A stretch of DNA of 64,000 nt from Amorphophallus konjac (GCA_022559845.1 CM040126.1:51392458-51456457), one strand, 5' to 3'; numbered from the stretch's first letter, positions 1 through 12,166 are shown. Notes: generated by a model not told the origin, from the sequence alone. Translations and numbers: made by a program.

Positions 1-298
1 TTAAGAGGCGGGTGCGATCGTGAGAGAGGAAAGGGATGCAGTGGTTGAAGGAGGAGGAAAGGGGAAGGACTAAGGAGGTAAGGAGAGGGGTCGTTTGCAT
101 GTTCTTGTCTCTTTTTATTTGGCCCCATATTTTCATTTGGTGCCATGTTTTCATTCATTCATTCGTGATTTTTTGTCATTCATTCATTTCTTCCTATAAA
201 AGGATAAAATCTCCCTCAGTAAAAAATATCATTAGATTTAAAAAATTTAGTATTTAATATTTTGGGATCTATAATTTAAATTTTTTTAACTTTTTTAT
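1..298. other. Non-coding stretch with no recognised gene
   Basis: The first 120 bases are purine-rich and the rest is AT-rich. A 73-codon open frame here has no recognisable domain and is low-complexity (Phe/His/Ile-rich), so I do not call it a gene. Confidence 0.6.
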
Positions 299-1895
299 GG
301 CCGATAAGTCGATTCCTATAAAAAGAAGAGAGAGCGTGTTGAAAATCCTAGCTACCTTGAAAGCAGGGTTTGTGGTCTCGACCGACCCGCCAGTCCCGGT
401 CACGGTCCGGGACGGGTCGGTGCATATTCGCTCCGTGTCGGTCCATCTCGTAAAATGTTAAAATAAAAAAAGACACTATACATATATATATATATAATAT
501 ATATAAAATAATACAACAAAGTAAAAAAAGACTCTTTATATATAATATATATATATAATAAAATATTAAAATAAAGAAGTGTCCCGGTCACGACCCGGGC
601 GTCCCGCCCACCACTTGGGTAGAGTCGAGACGTGCGGGTCAAGGCATCCCCGAGTGAGACGTCAAACCCAGCTTGACCGATAAGTCGATTCCTATAAAAG
701 GAAGAGACAGCGTGTTGAAAAGCCTAACTACCTTAAAAGGCCCACATCGGGGTGCGAAAAGGTACTCAGAGGCGTATCGGTCACATGTTGACCATTTCCT
801 TATTGTTCTGTGACCCCGCCAAACTCATGTGTTTTGAATTTACCATCACGTCTATAATGAATTTTCTGGAGCTAGGGCTCCTCGCGGGGAATGCCACGTG
901 GAAGCACTCAGGTGCCATAATCAAATATCATTGTATCTTTTATCAATTTTACTCATGATAGGGCATGCCAATCACTTGTGTATGACAATGTGTTCAGGTT
1001 CCAAGACTGGAATAGTCTGGACTAACTGAAGGTGCGCTCCTTCTGATCACTAAGCAGATGATGGTGGGCATCGGGTCAGGACTGGCGACCCGCCGTGCCA
1101 TAAAGGTCGATCACGGCGATAAGAGGGGAAAACGTTTGATTAATCGCCAAGCAATGGGGCTGCATGGCCGATAAGTCGATTCCCATAAAAGGAAGAGACA
1201 GCGTGTTGAAAAGTCTAGCTACCTGGAAAGCCCACATCGGGGTGCGAAAAGGTACTCAGAGGTGTATCGGTCACATGTTGACCATTTTCTTATTGTTTCG
1301 TGCCCTCGTCAAACTCATGTGTTTTGAATTTACTGTCATGTCTATAATAAATTTTCGGGAGCTAGGGCTCCTCGCAGGGAATGCCACGTGGAAGCACTCA
1401 GGTGCCATAATCAAATATCATTGTATCTTTTATCAGTTTTACTCACGATATGGCGTGCCAATAACTTGTGTGTGAAAATGTGTTCAGGTTCCAAGACTGG
1501 AATTGTCTGGACTAACCGAAGGTGTGCTCCTTCTGATCACTAAGCAGACGATGGTGGGCATCGGGTCGGGACTGGCGACCCGCCGTGCCATAAAGGTTGA
1601 TCATGGTGATAAGAGGGAAAAACGTTTGATTAATAGCCAAGCAATGGGGCAGCATGGCCGATAAGTCGATTCTTATAAAAGGAAGAGACATCGTGTTGAA
1701 AAGCCTAGCTATCTTGAAAGTTCCACATCGGGGTGCGAAAAGGTACTCAGAGGCGTATCGGTCACATGTTGACCATTTTCTTATTGTTCCGTGCCCCTGT
1801 CAAACTCATGTGTTTTGAATTTACTGTCACGTCTATAATGAATTTTTGGGAGCTAGGGCTCCTCGCGAGGAATGCCACGTGGAAGCACTCAGGTG
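299..1895. repeat. 490-bp tandem repeat, about 2.5 units plus a partial first unit
   Basis: Units begin with GGCCGATAAGTCGATTC (GACCGATAAG in the second) at 299 (about 70 bp, then interrupted), 675, 1166 and 1656, so the period is 490-491 bp. Each full unit holds a TATA-like CCTATAAAAGG, a CCACATCGGGGTGCG box (at about 740, 1232 and 1722) and a shared downstream block with GGTGGGCATCGGGTC. Units differ by scattered substitutions. The last unit breaks off at about 1895. Open frames in the units (752-958, 1164-1475) are the same reading frame repeated and have no domain, so I treat them as non-coding. Confidence 0.85.
361..674. mobile_element. MITE-like insertion in the first tandem-repeat unit
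   Basis: A segment of about 314 bp interrupts the first repeat unit. Its ends are imperfect inverted repeats: AAGCAGGGTTTG at the left and CAAACCCAGCTT at the right. The core is very AT-rich (TA/TAT runs at 480-570) and is flanked by GC-rich blocks that share GTCCCGGTCACG. It has no coding capacity. I could not find a convincing target duplication, so the superfamily is open. Confidence 0.5.
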
Positions 1896-3173
1896 CATAA
1901 TCAACGTCACCCTTGAGTCACGTGCACATCATTCGGGGTAGGTGTAACGACCTAGAGTTTCGGGTATCGATAACCCGATATCATCAGATTACCACTACCA
2001 AGAACGGGGGATGCCACCCAAGAGGCTGATGAGGCCCCTGAAGGGTTAGTGAAGTTTGTTGAGGGGTTGTACAACGAATTGGGATTACAACGTGCAATAT
2101 TAATTAAACGACAACTAATAATTACATGCGGAAGTAAAAATAAACTACCAAAGTGATAAAATATAGACAATAGTGCAGATTTACGACAGTCACAAGTCCA
2201 AAACTAACAAAAAAGAGTCCAAATGTACAACTACCCGGGACATATCCCGGTCAAAAGTACAAAAAAAGACTGACCGACTTCTGCTGGCACTCTACGGACT
2301 GCCGTCAAAACTACGCGAAGCTCCAAGGGACGGCGGATGTGGCTCACCTGAAAGTAGGAAGGATGAGTCACAGCCAGACTCAGTAGGGGTCACGCGGATC
2401 CCTACCTCGCAACTAATCACGCAGGCATACAAATATAACAACAATTAGAGCATGCATTTAAAGCGATAAACAGGCAATTGGCATAAATATAACACATTTA
2501 TAGTAAAGCTGTAAAACCTATCGAAGCAGTTTAAACAGCTAACTACATGCCAATTAAATATAGATAATAGCGTCAGGAACTATATCCACCAATAGAAGGA
2601 AAGCTCAACTAACCCGGTGATAGGAAAAAGAAGAGACCACAAGAAGTGAGAGACCTAATGCGTCCATTGACAGCTTACACGGCATCTCAAGCAACTCGCA
2701 TGGCTAAAGTCTCCAAGCGAGAGGCGTAACAGAACCAAACCGAGTAACTAGTCAGAGTAACACTCGTCAGTGTCAGTCCAAGCCTCTGACCACGTGTGCA
2801 CACACAAGCTCGTGCATAAGCCAGGCTATCCAGCTAGTTTTCCCTCTTAGTAGAACGCTACTATTGGCCGAGGCCCACGGTAACTAGCTTAAAAACCGTG
2901 TAACGGGAACTACCCCTCCACCTTTCTCAGGTGGGCCCACACTCCGGGTCACTGGGCTACGACTAGTGGCTCCATCACAAGGAAAGAGAGAGCTACTCTA
3001 TCAGGATCTAAAATAATGCCACGGTTTTATAAAATAAGTTAAACATGGCGTATATGAAACATGGAATGCATTAAAGATTAAACATGCAACATTTGATATG
3101 CCAGAGGATGTAACGGTCGAAGAATACCGCGTCACAAGCTATGACGGCCTGCGGTAGGGGCATTACACTGATC

Positions 3174-3714
3174 GTGACGCGCCTCCCGCGGTCTGTTACG
3201 CTTACCAGAATGACTCTGAGAACACAAGGAAGCGCAAGCTGTAACGCACTAAGAGGGGGGCGTTACATCATTGTAACGCGCCTCTCATGGCCGTTACACT
3301 CACCCGAACGTTTTAAAACCTACAGTGAATACAGACTATAACGCGCTCAGGCTAGCGTGTTACATCAATGAAACGCGCCTCCCATGGTCCGTTATGGGGC
3401 ACCAGAGGGCACATAAAACACTCAAAGTGTAACGCACCAGGGCAGGTGCGCTACACCACTCTAACGCACTAACACTGATCCGTTAAAGGCACCCGAACGC
3501 CTAAAACAACACAGGATGTAACGCACCAGGGATGGCGCGTTACACAACCCTGACGGACCTAGAGTGGTCCGTCAGAGTAATCACCTAACTAGGGTCAACG
3601 GTCAAACGACCGGTCAAAGGTCATGTAACGGTCGCATGTTCGGCCGTTACAAGTCAAGTGACGCTCCCATTGTGGGCCGTCAAGAACTGTAACACACCTA
3701 GGGTGGTGCGTTAC
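3174..3714. repeat. Array of about 11 short palindromes in the 3' LTR
   Basis: Imperfect 24-26 bp palindromes of the form GTAACGCACC-loop-GGTGCGTTAC follow one another at 3174-3199, 3241-3266, 3273-3297, 3338-3363, 3370-3395, 3429-3454, 3518-3543, 3551-3574, 3625-3650, 3658-3682 and 3689-3714. Arms are 8-10 bp and loops 4-8 bp. Units vary in arm sequence, yet pairing is mostly kept, for example GGACC with GGTCC. Confidence 0.8.
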
Positions 3715-4527
3715 ACCGACTGGGTTGCGAACCCACGGAGTCCAAAGCTGAACCCCCTCCCAATTGACCGAAATCAATGGGAAACGTAGGGAAACACGCT
3801 TCTAAGCTAAATCACCATGCCCTAACAACATTCTATCACTAATCATGCCATTAAAATTGAAAGACGAGGGCCATGGAGTCAATTTCATGAATTTAAGGTT
3901 AAATTACATTAAATTACACTAACATGGAAGATTGCACAAAAATCGAGAAAATTGGCGTCGAACCACGGCGCATGTGGTACCGGCGGGTTCCTAGCAAGAA
4001 GAAGATTCCATCCCCCTACCTCTTACGCGGTGGTAACGCCGATTCGGTGCCGAACGGTCGACGAGAGCCACGCCGTCCTCACGGTTTCATGCGCCTCCAC
4101 GCTCCGCGGATCGAGGGAAGAAGGGCGTCACCGCGATCTATGCGACATGACCTTTCCAACGGTACCTCCCTTGTCTCGATCAGCGGCCATCTGGACCAAA
4201 ACCGAGCGAGAGAGAGATTTCAAGAAATTAGGCCTAAAATACCACAAAAAGGGGTTTGCACGGAAACCGATGAAAATGACAGTGGATGGCGACGCATGAG
4301 GCATCATTGGGCTCCTGGCGAGATGAGGAGTCCATTCCCCTACCTCGATCGCGATGAAACTTGCAAATCGGTGCAGATCGGACGACGGAAGCCACGCCAT
4401 CCTCTCGCTCCCACGCGCCTCAACGCTTCGTGGATCGAGACGAGGTCAGCATCAAAACGTCCCTCGCGTCGAGCCGGTTCCAACGGTATCTCCCATGCCT
4501 CGATCGGACCTCGTCCGGGTCAAAACC

Positions 4528-4620
4528 GAGAGAGGAAGGGAGAGAAGGAGAGAGGACGTGTGAGGGAGAGAGAGAGAATGAGAGAGAGAGAGATGGAGAG
4601 TGAGTGGGGAGAGAGAGAGG
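4528..4620. repeat. GA-rich low-complexity tract in the 3' LTR
   Basis: Runs of GAGA broken by single bases. The matching tract in the other LTR is at 10576-10665. Confidence 0.85.
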
Positions 4621-5024
4621 GGTGCGTGAGTTTAAAAAAAACTGATTTTTCTATTTTTTGTAAAAATTCTTTAAATTACACTTTAACCCCTCAAAGAATT
4701 AAAATCATCAATATGCCCATTAAATTTTAATAATTCTTTAACCAATTCAATTAAATGCCTAACCAAAGCCTAAAAATCCGTAAAAGTAGTCGAAACGATC
4801 CCTGCGAAGAGTACACTGCAACTGTATCGTCCACGAGCCAGTAAATTGAGAGGTAAACTCGTCATTGGGTTTCATAGATTATACGGGGGAAAACCCACAC
4901 GGTTCATAAGACCTCAACTCGAGAGCTACAAAAGCAATCCAAAACTCTCCAAAAAGGATCCGAAAGACCTACTAAAGATCCAGCAAGACCCAATAAAGAT
5001 CCGCCAAAGATCCAGGGTATTACA

Positions 5025-5039
5025 TCCTCCCCTCCTTCA
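5025..5039 (-). other. Polypurine tract, plus-strand primer of the gypsy element
   Basis: On the minus strand this reads TGAAGGAGGGGAGGA and abuts the start of the 3' LTR (TGTAATACCC). It is the expected place and composition for second-strand priming. Confidence 0.85.
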
Positions 5040-7021
5040 AGGTATTTCGTCCTCGAAATTTAAGGACTAACATAGGGAGAAGCAAGGGAAGAACAACCCG
5101 ACACACAACAACGTAATCTCGAGAAACATAGCTTAGAGGAACACCGTCAGACCATTATCACAAGTGCACGGCCGAGAGTGACCACGACACAAGTGAACAC
5201 AAGTCCGACACCTCCGAAATAGGGCAACGTCGCTTACGTCTCACGGGACGGGAGACACGACTGCCACAACAACAGATCACCGATACTGAGGAAATGAAAC
5301 ACCAGACATATCAAGCAGTGGCTTAAATAAGGAAACAAGGTCCTTACGGCTGACAGCCTGACGACATCATCGACTCCAGTGCCCAAGGCGACAGGAAACA
5401 CTGGGCACACCAGACACCAACGACAAATTCACGGGAAACAATAGCACAACAACATCATTGGACCACAAACACAGTCAATTCAGTCCTCATTCAGATATCA
5501 CATCTAATCGAGTCGCGATCTAACTCTAACAGGGGACAAGAGTACATCAAGCTAACTGACAAGAGAATGGTCCACAATTGAGACACAAAATCATACAGAT
5601 ATGACACTAGATCAACAACACAGCGGCACTCGCAGGATCTCGGCTCCGTACTGGACACAGAAACACGGGCACACTGCAAGCAGGGTCACACCAAGGCACA
5701 ATAACCGCTGATCACACGACTACGGGGATGAGTCATGCATCGAGCAGCTCACCAAGAAAGACCCACACAACAAGAAAATAACAACAATCCCAGGGAACGC
5801 ATCTCAAGGTCTACGAGCACGCCTCGAGAGCACAACACCCAAGAAAGAAAATGCAGAGTAGAGGGTACTCGATCAGCAAGAATGCCGACAAATCCCCCAA
5901 CACTCAGCACAAAGCCTAAGGAAAGTGCTAATCTCAGCTTACCTTTACGTCCTGCAAACAATTAATGAGCCTTCACAACACATCGGCCGATGGGCACGGC
6001 ACGACGAAGACGGTGCGCAAAAGCTCTTAACGCCAGGATACGTCCAAAGCCAAGCAACCGTAAAAGAAGGAGCAGACCAGGCTCAGAGTAAAAGTTGTCC
6101 AAACTTAAGTAGACACAGGACAAATGTATCACCAAGACAGCAATTCCAAGGCCGACTTTGAAAAGAAACCACCAAACGAGGCGAGAAGCATCAAGCTTAC
6201 TAACAAAAGCTCACCAAGAAGGGAAAAGCCTAGCTCGCTCAAACAACTTGTCAACCAAGGGGGTCTAATCGAGCACTTCAACAGAAGTGGAACACCTCGA
6301 GAGCTGAACGGACTCGAGCTGGGATGACCAAAACAACGTAAAAATGTGTACGGCCACCTCAACAACTTGAAAAGTCAACAGCAACCTGAGCAAATGACAA
6401 AAAACCAAGGGATAAGGAATCGCAAACTCAATGCCAGCAATTCCAACCAAGAAGGGAAAAGCTAATTAACAGGGAAACACTAAGGAACTCACAAATAGAA
6501 GGAAAAGATAACTATTGAGGCTAAGAACCTCCTATCAACAACATCAAATGATCTACAAATTCATATAACATGAAGCACAACGTGGACTGCTCACATGGAT
6601 GTCGGCATTGACGGTGACAAGCCACTTGGCCCACACAGAGAAACAGACCTCTAAGAAAATCACAGGCGACAAAATGATCAAATCACGCTTGCATAGGATC
6701 CACCCATGAATCCTGCTAACGTCCACCTCATCCATCATTCCATCACGTTCTAACCCATTCCGTCGCGTCTCTACCTCAGTCAACTCGGCACGGTCGCGCA
6801 CCCCGCGTCGAGAGAAACAGAGGAGAAAGAGAGACGAGGGGAAAAGTAGAACGGGAGAAATGAGAAGGATAGGAGAGGAGAAAACCAAAATCACACAGAT
6901 AGAATTGTTATAATGAACAATTAAGGAATAACTAGATCACATAAAACCCAAGTAACTGAGACAAATAAAACACAAGTTAACTGCTCAAGAAGCAGAATCA
7001 CACCTTCCATAACATAAGACG
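5040..7021 (-). other. Interior of the pol-less gypsy element, no recognisable gene
   Basis: About 2 kb where pol would be expected. I find no protease D(T/S)G, reverse transcriptase Y/F-x-DD, RNase H or integrase HHCC/DDE motif in any frame. Short open frames lie on both strands (for example 5735-5965, 6124-6327 and 6553-6894) without recognisable content. At 5040-5065 the minus strand reads as a short NFEDEIP-like remnant of the pol end. The rest is either unrelated filler or sequence decayed beyond recognition. Confidence 0.6.
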
Positions 7022-7840
7022 TCACTGCTCAGCACGGGGAAGCTGAGAGGCCGAAAAATCTTGCTGAGGTCGTGATGGCAAAGGTTGGAACTGAGACTGC
7101 TGCGGCTGGATAAATAGCGAGAACTGCACCAGTCTCGGCTTTAACGGGCAATCTTGGACAACGTGACCCGGCTGATCATAGCGAAAATAGATTACCGGCA
7201 AGAAACATGGCACGCCCGGATGGCTTTCACCACATCTCCAGCATAATCTCGGCTGAGGGACAGCGGGTCCCTGAAGTTGCTGAGAAGAAGGTACTGATGA
7301 GGGAACAACATTGGCAGAAGACTACTGGGCAAGTCGCTTCTCACGCTCCCTCGACTTGCTCCTGGTAGTCATGGACGGAGGTGTACCACGGTTAACCGGC
7401 ACAGGAGAAGAGGCTCTAGTCACAATCGGCTACCTGCCCCGCTGATCCTTAGACGTCCGAGTCTTCTTAGATTTCTTGAATCGGAGTCTCTTGCCTTTAG
7501 ACTTAGAGGATGAAGCACCATCGGCAGCAGGGATAACGGAAGGGATTCCGGGTACGCTCGGCAGATAGACCTGTTGGAATTGCCCTGTCAGCTGAGGGAC
7601 AAGGTGATACTGCACACCTGGCACACCTGGCTGAGCAGACTCGGCCTGAGTACGCCCTTGGGGTCTCACCTGCCCTTCACCTGTCGGCATTCCAACCTGA
7701 TCACCCGATAAACCTTCCATAACTTGAGCGAGAGCCGCTGGAACTTGACCAGGCGCAGACGCAAAAACCAACACGACAACCACTGGAGGAGAAGTGCCAC
7801 TTTCCTCCCCAGAAACATGCGCCTTTCTACGACGCCCCAT
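7022..7840 (-). pseudogene. gag: Decayed gag with two zinc knuckles
   Basis: Gag is the nucleocapsid/capsid polyprotein. An ATG at 7840 opens a 136-codon frame (start MGRRRK) that is rich in Gly, Pro and Val and ends in a Lys/Arg-rich stretch. The same frame continues past a TAG (about 7430) and a second TAG (about 7321) to a stop at 7022. Near the end are two zinc-binding boxes: an intact CWRCGESHPGVPC (about 7207-7250) and then YFRYDQPGHVVQDC, in which both leading Cys of the usual CFRC are Tyr. The Cys-to-Tyr changes and the stops are G-to-A type, as expected for methylated repeat DNA. The paired knuckles are typical of Tekay/Del-type gag. The product would be non-functional. Confidence 0.8.
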
Positions 7841-7977
7841 CGAAACCTAGGAAGCACATAACGACGGAAATCACATCAGTAATCACGAAAAACATCCTAA
7901 GCCAGCAATAGATGACTCAAGTGGACTTGCTCTGGACAGACGCTATGCAATTTCAATTCCTTATACAAATCCTCAAC

Positions 7978-7992
7978 ATTGCTCTGATACCA
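7978..7992 (-). other. Primer-binding site, initiator Met-tRNA type
   Basis: The minus strand reads TGGTATCAGAGCAAT, two bases inside the 5' LTR (whose inner end is 7995). It matches the 3' end of plant initiator Met-tRNA and shows that transcription runs right to left. Confidence 0.92.
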
Positions 7993-7994
7993 AC

Positions 7995-10900
7995 TATAAT
8001 GACCTAGAGTTTCGGGTATCGATAACCCAATATCATCAGATTACCACTACCAAGAACCAGGGATGCCACCCAAGAGGCTGATGAGGCCCCTGAAGGGTTA
8101 GTGAAGTTTGTCGAGGGGTTGTACAACGAATTGGGATTACAATGCGCAATATTAATTAAATGACAACTAATAATTAAGTGCGGAAGCAAAAATAAACTAC
8201 CAAAGTGATAAAATATAGACAATAGTCCAGATTTACGACAGTCACAAGTCCAAAACTAACAAAAAAGAGTCCAAATGTACAACTACCCGGGACATAGTCA
8301 AAAGTACAAAAAAAGACTGACTGACTACTCCTGGCACTCTACGGACTGCCGTCAAAACCACGCGAAGCTCCAAGAGACGGCGGATGTGGCTCACCTGAAA
8401 GTAGGAAGGATGAGTCACAGCCAGACTCAGTAGGGGTCACGCGGATCCCTACCTCGTAACTAATCACGCAGGCATACAAATATAACAACAATTAGAGCAT
8501 GCATTTAAAGCGATAAACATGCAATTGGCATAAATATAACACATTTATAGTAAAGTTGTAAAACCTATCTAAGCAGTTTAAACAACTAACTACATGCCAA
8601 TTAAATATAGATAATAGCGTCAGGAACTATATCCACCAATAGAAGGAAAGCTCAACTAACCCGGTGATAGGAAAAAGAAGAGACCACAAGAAGTGAGAGA
8701 CCAGATGCGTCCACTGACGGCTTACACGGCATCTCAAGCAACTTGCATGGCTAAAGTCTCCAAGCGAGAGGCGTAACAGAACCAAACCGAGTAACTAGTC
8801 AGAGTAACACTCATCAGTGTCAGTCCAAGCCTCTGACCACGTGTGCACACACTGGCTCGTGCCTAAGCCAGGCTCTCCAGCTAGTTTTCCCTCTTAGTAG
8901 GAGGCTATTATTGGCCGAGGGCCCACGTTAACTAGCTTAAAAACCGTGTAACGGGAACTATCCCTCCACCTTTCCCAGGTGGGCCGACACTCCGGGTCGC
9001 TGGGCTACGACTAGTGGCTCCATCACAAGGAAAGAGAGAGCTACTCTATCGGGATCTAAAATAATGCCACAGTTTTATAAAATAAGTTAAACATGGCATA
9101 TATGCAACATGGAATGCATTAGAGATTAAACATGCAACATTTGATATGCCAGAGGATGTAACGGTCGAAGAATACCGCGTCACAAGCTGTGACGGCCTGC
9201 GGTAGGGGCATTACACTGATCGTGACGCGCCTCCCGCGGTCCGTTACGCTTACCAGAATGACTCTGAGAACACAAGGAAACGCAGGCTGTAACGCACTAA
9301 GAGGGGGGCGTTACATCATTGTAACGCGCCTCTCATGGCCGTTACACTCACCCGAACGTTTTAAAACCCACAGTGAATGCAGACTGTAACGCGCTTAGGC
9401 TAGCGCGTTACATCAATGAAACGCGCCTCCCATGGTCCGTTACGGGGCACCAGAGGGCACACAAAACACTCAAAGTGTAACGCACCAGGGCAGGTGCGCT
9501 ACATCACTCTAACGCACTAACACTGATCCGTTAAAGGCACCCGAACGCCTAAAACAAGACAGGATGTAATGCACCAGGGATGGCGCGTTACATAACCCTG
9601 ACGGACCTAGAGTGGGCCATCAGAGTAACCGCCTAACTAGGGTCAACGGTCAAACGATCGGTCAAAGGTCATGTAACGGTCGCATGTTGGGCCGTTACAA
9701 GTTAGGTGACGCACCCATTGTGGGCCGTCAGGGACTGTAACACACCTAGGGTGGTGCGTTACACCGACTGGGTTGCGAACCCAAGGAGTCCAAATCCGAA
9801 CCCCCTCCCAATTGACCGAAATCAATGGGAAACACGGGGAAACACACTTCTAAGCTAAATCACCATGCCTTAACAACATTCTATCACTAATCATGCCATT
9901 AAAATTGAAAGACGATGGCCATGGTGTCAATTTCATGAATTTAAGGTCAAATAACATGAAATTACACTAACATGGAAGATTGCACAAAAATCGAGAAAAT
10001 TGGCGTTGAACCACGGTGCATGTGGTACCGGCGGGTTCCTAGCGAGAAGAAGATTCCATCACCCTACCTCTTACGCGGTGGGAATGCCGATTCGGTGCCG
10101 AACGGTCGACGAGAGCCACGCCGTCCTCACGGCTCCACGCGCCTCCACGCTCCGCGGATCGAGGGAAGAAGGGCGTCAACGCGATCTACGCGACACGACC
10201 TTCCCAACGGTACCTCCCTTGCCTCGATCAGCGGCCGTCTGGACCAAAACCGAGCGAGAGAGAGATTTCAAGAAATTAGGCCTAAAATACCACAAAAAGG
10301 GGTTTGCACGGAAACCGATGAAAACGACAGTGGATGGCGACGCATGAGGCATCATTGGGCTCCTGGCGAGATGAGGAGTCCATTCCCCTACCTCGATCGC
10401 GATGAAACCTGCAAATCGGTGCAGATCGAACGACGGAAGCCACGCCGTCCTCTCGCTCCCACGCGCCTCAACGCTCGTGGATCGAGACGAGGTCAGCGTC
10501 AAAACGTCCCTCGCGTCGAGCCGGTTCCAACGGTATCTCCCATGCCTCGATCGGACCTCGTCCGGGTCAAAACCGAGAGAGGAAGGGAGAGGAGGAGAGA
10601 GGACGTGTGAGGGAGAGAGAGAGAATGAGAGAGAGAGATGGAGAGTGAGTGGGGAGAGAGAGAGGGGTGCGTGAGTTTAAAAAAAACTGATTTTTCTATT
10701 TTTTGTAAAAATTCTTTAAATTACACTTTAACCCCTCAAAGAATTAAAATCATCAATATGCCCATTAAATTTTAATAATTCTTTAACCAATTCAATTAAA
10801 TGCCTAAGCAAAGCCTAAAAATCCGTAAAAATAGTCGAAACGATCCTCGCAAAGAGTACACTGCAACTGTATCGTCCACGAGCCTCGAAACTGAGAGGTA

Positions 10901-11068
10901 AACTCGTCGTAGGGTTTCGTAGATTATACGGGGGAAACCCACACAGTTCATAAGACCTCAACTCGAGAGCTACAAAAGCAATCCAAAACTCTCCAAAAAG
11001 GATCCGAAAGACCTACTAAAGATCCAGCAAGACCCAATAAAGATCCGCCAAAGATACAGGGTATTATA
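7995..11068 (-). repeat. 5' LTR of the pol-less gypsy element
   Basis: 3074 bp, the partner of 1943-5024. Its outer end reads TATAATACCC on the minus strand where the other LTR has TGTAATACCC, so the terminal TG has mutated here. Its inner end is TATAATGACC on the plus strand against TGTAACGACC in the partner. All differences noted are ordinary substitutions or short indels. Confidence 0.92.
9222..9762. repeat. Array of about 11 short palindromes in the 5' LTR
   Basis: The same palindrome series as 3174-3714, displaced by 6048 bp, from 9222-9247 to 9737-9762. Confidence 0.8.
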
Positions 11069-11399
11069 GCAGGTGTGGTCCTCCCTGCCGAACCGGTCGA
11101 CCCGACCACGGCTCGAGACTGGATTGGACATTGCGTACCGATACGGAAAACTATAATATATATATATATAATGGAATAAACAAATTGAAATGACATGTTA
11201 TATCATTTGGTTTATTGTTCTACCGTTTGAACGAGTTTCTCTGGATCGGATCTTAGCTTCAGCTTAAGGTTTCCTTAAGTTTTTTTAATATAACTTATTT
11301 AGAAATGTAAATGAAAACACAGCAGAACGTTGTTTCAAACCCGGCACCTCACGATTAACATCGATACACTTAAGGAAGTTATTTGTTACTCCAGTTGAG
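11069..11399. other. Non-coding DNA, no gene seen
   Basis: AT-rich sequence with a TA dinucleotide run at about 11158-11171. It continues the host sequence interrupted by the gypsy insertion at 1943. Confidence 0.6.
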
Positions 11400-11590
11400 C
11401 ATTTCTCACCCACACTCATCTAATTGTCACCACTAAAGTCCACAGGATGTCACCCTTACTCTTACACTACCTTGAAAGCCGTGCATCAGCCTTGTCTCTA
11501 TTGAGCCCTATTTGTCACTATTAGCAGGGTATTTTTCACCCTTGCTAACGCATTTGTCACCCATGTAGACACATTTGTCGCCCTTAAGCT
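11400..11590 (+). repeat. Phased array of the TTTGTCACC motif, cluster 1
   Basis: About eight degenerate copies of (T)ATTTGTCACCCTTA in direct orientation, with the first spacings near 20-22 bp (11401, 11421, about 11445) and looser spacing later. The same motif recurs in at least seven other clusters as far as 53.9 kb. Confidence 0.75.
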
Positions 11591-12077
11591 CCAATTGGTC
11601 CACGTGGAAAACGGGACACGTCGGCCATGCGTGGGTGTTGTTCGCGTATTGCCGCCGATCCAACGCCGCAGGCCACATCAACAGAAATGGTGATGTCGAA
11701 CTAGATCCTCGAAATTAAAAATCCCCAATTACTTATTTACCCTTCCCGCCATGTCTTGGCTCTTACGCAGCCTACCAGAAGCCGGTTCATCTCTCCATCG
11801 TGCTCAACGTCTCGTCTTCCTCGCAGTGCCATTTGCGACCTCTCCGTCATTTACTATTCAATCACTCCTGAATTGTGAGCTCTCTTTCATCACTGACAGC
11901 CATGGAGCCGAAGGAGAAACCCATGCAATACTCCGTCCACCGTAAACTGGATGTCCCACCTGCATCTTAAAAAATTGTACCGGTTCCTACGGCCGAAGAA
12001 GAAATGTTTGACATACCTAGGGTTTCTAAGGCCTCCACTTCAGGATGACAAGTTAAAGGTAGTGTGCTTCCTTATCT
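11591..12077 (+). other. Flank of the LINE insertion; weak open frame only
   Basis: Moderately GC-rich sequence with a 64-codon frame at 11751-11945 and no recognisable domain. A similar arrangement (motif array, then a GC-richer block) recurs at 48.55-48.96 kb, so this could be a 5' leader exon of the older element. The last 18 bases are the left target duplication of the LINE. Confidence 0.4.
12060..12077. repeat. Left target-site duplication of the LINE
   Basis: TAGTGTGCTTCCTTATCT, matching TAGTGTGGTTCCTTATCT at 25901-25918 with one mismatch in 18. This length is typical of L1-type target-primed insertion. Confidence 0.85.
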
Positions 12078-12160
12078 TACCTGGATGACAAGACAAGGGC
12101 GAGCAAACAACCCTAAGAAGGGAAGGGGCGCTCCACCCCTGACTGCCAAACATGGAGAAT

Positions 12161-12166
12161 TTTATT
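12161..12166 (-). promoter_or_regulatory. Polyadenylation signal of the LINE
   Basis: AATAAA on the minus strand, downstream of the RNase H region and about 85 bp before the LINE end. Confidence 0.6.

Larger units (their letters stand above)
1943..5024 (-). repeat. 3' LTR of the pol-less gypsy element
   Basis: 3082 bp, matching 7995-11068 along its whole length with scattered substitutions and small indels. Inside it, 3174-3714 is an array of short palindromes and 4528-4620 is a GA-rich tract. Open frames at 3924-4730 and nearby recur in the other LTR but with different lengths (268 and 212 codons) and show no domain, so I do not call them genes. Confidence 0.92.
1943..11068 (-). mobile_element. 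Pol-less Ty3/gypsy retrotransposon (LARD-like, Tekay/Del-type signals)
   Basis: A complete element on the minus strand. Two LTRs of about 3.08 kb (TGTAATACCC...GTCGTTACA read on the minus strand) enclose only about 3 kb. The primer-binding site lies inside the right LTR and the purine tract inside the left one, which fixes the orientation. The flanks are GTAGG (1938-1942) and GCAGG (11069-11073), a 5-bp target duplication with one mismatch. The interior holds a decayed gag with two CCHC knuckles. The last bases before the purine tract read as the NFEDEIP-like tail that ends Tekay/Del-type pol, but protease, reverse transcriptase, RNase H and integrase are absent. Long LTRs with a short interior fit a large retrotransposon derivative moved in trans. 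Confidence 0.88.

Noticed and set aside
1230..1250. snRNA gene promoter (CCCACATCGG element)
   Set aside because: No correctly spaced TATA downstream and no U-snRNA sequence; the motif simply repeats with the tandem unit.
3924..4730. A 268-codon ORF as a gene
   Set aside because: It lies in an LTR and the copy in the partner LTR (9972-10610) is shorter and altered; no domain, Arg-rich from GC- and GA-rich sequence.
12078..12120. Poly(A) tail at the LINE 3' end
   Set aside because: No T run is present on the plus strand before the target duplication; the tail is lost or never existed.
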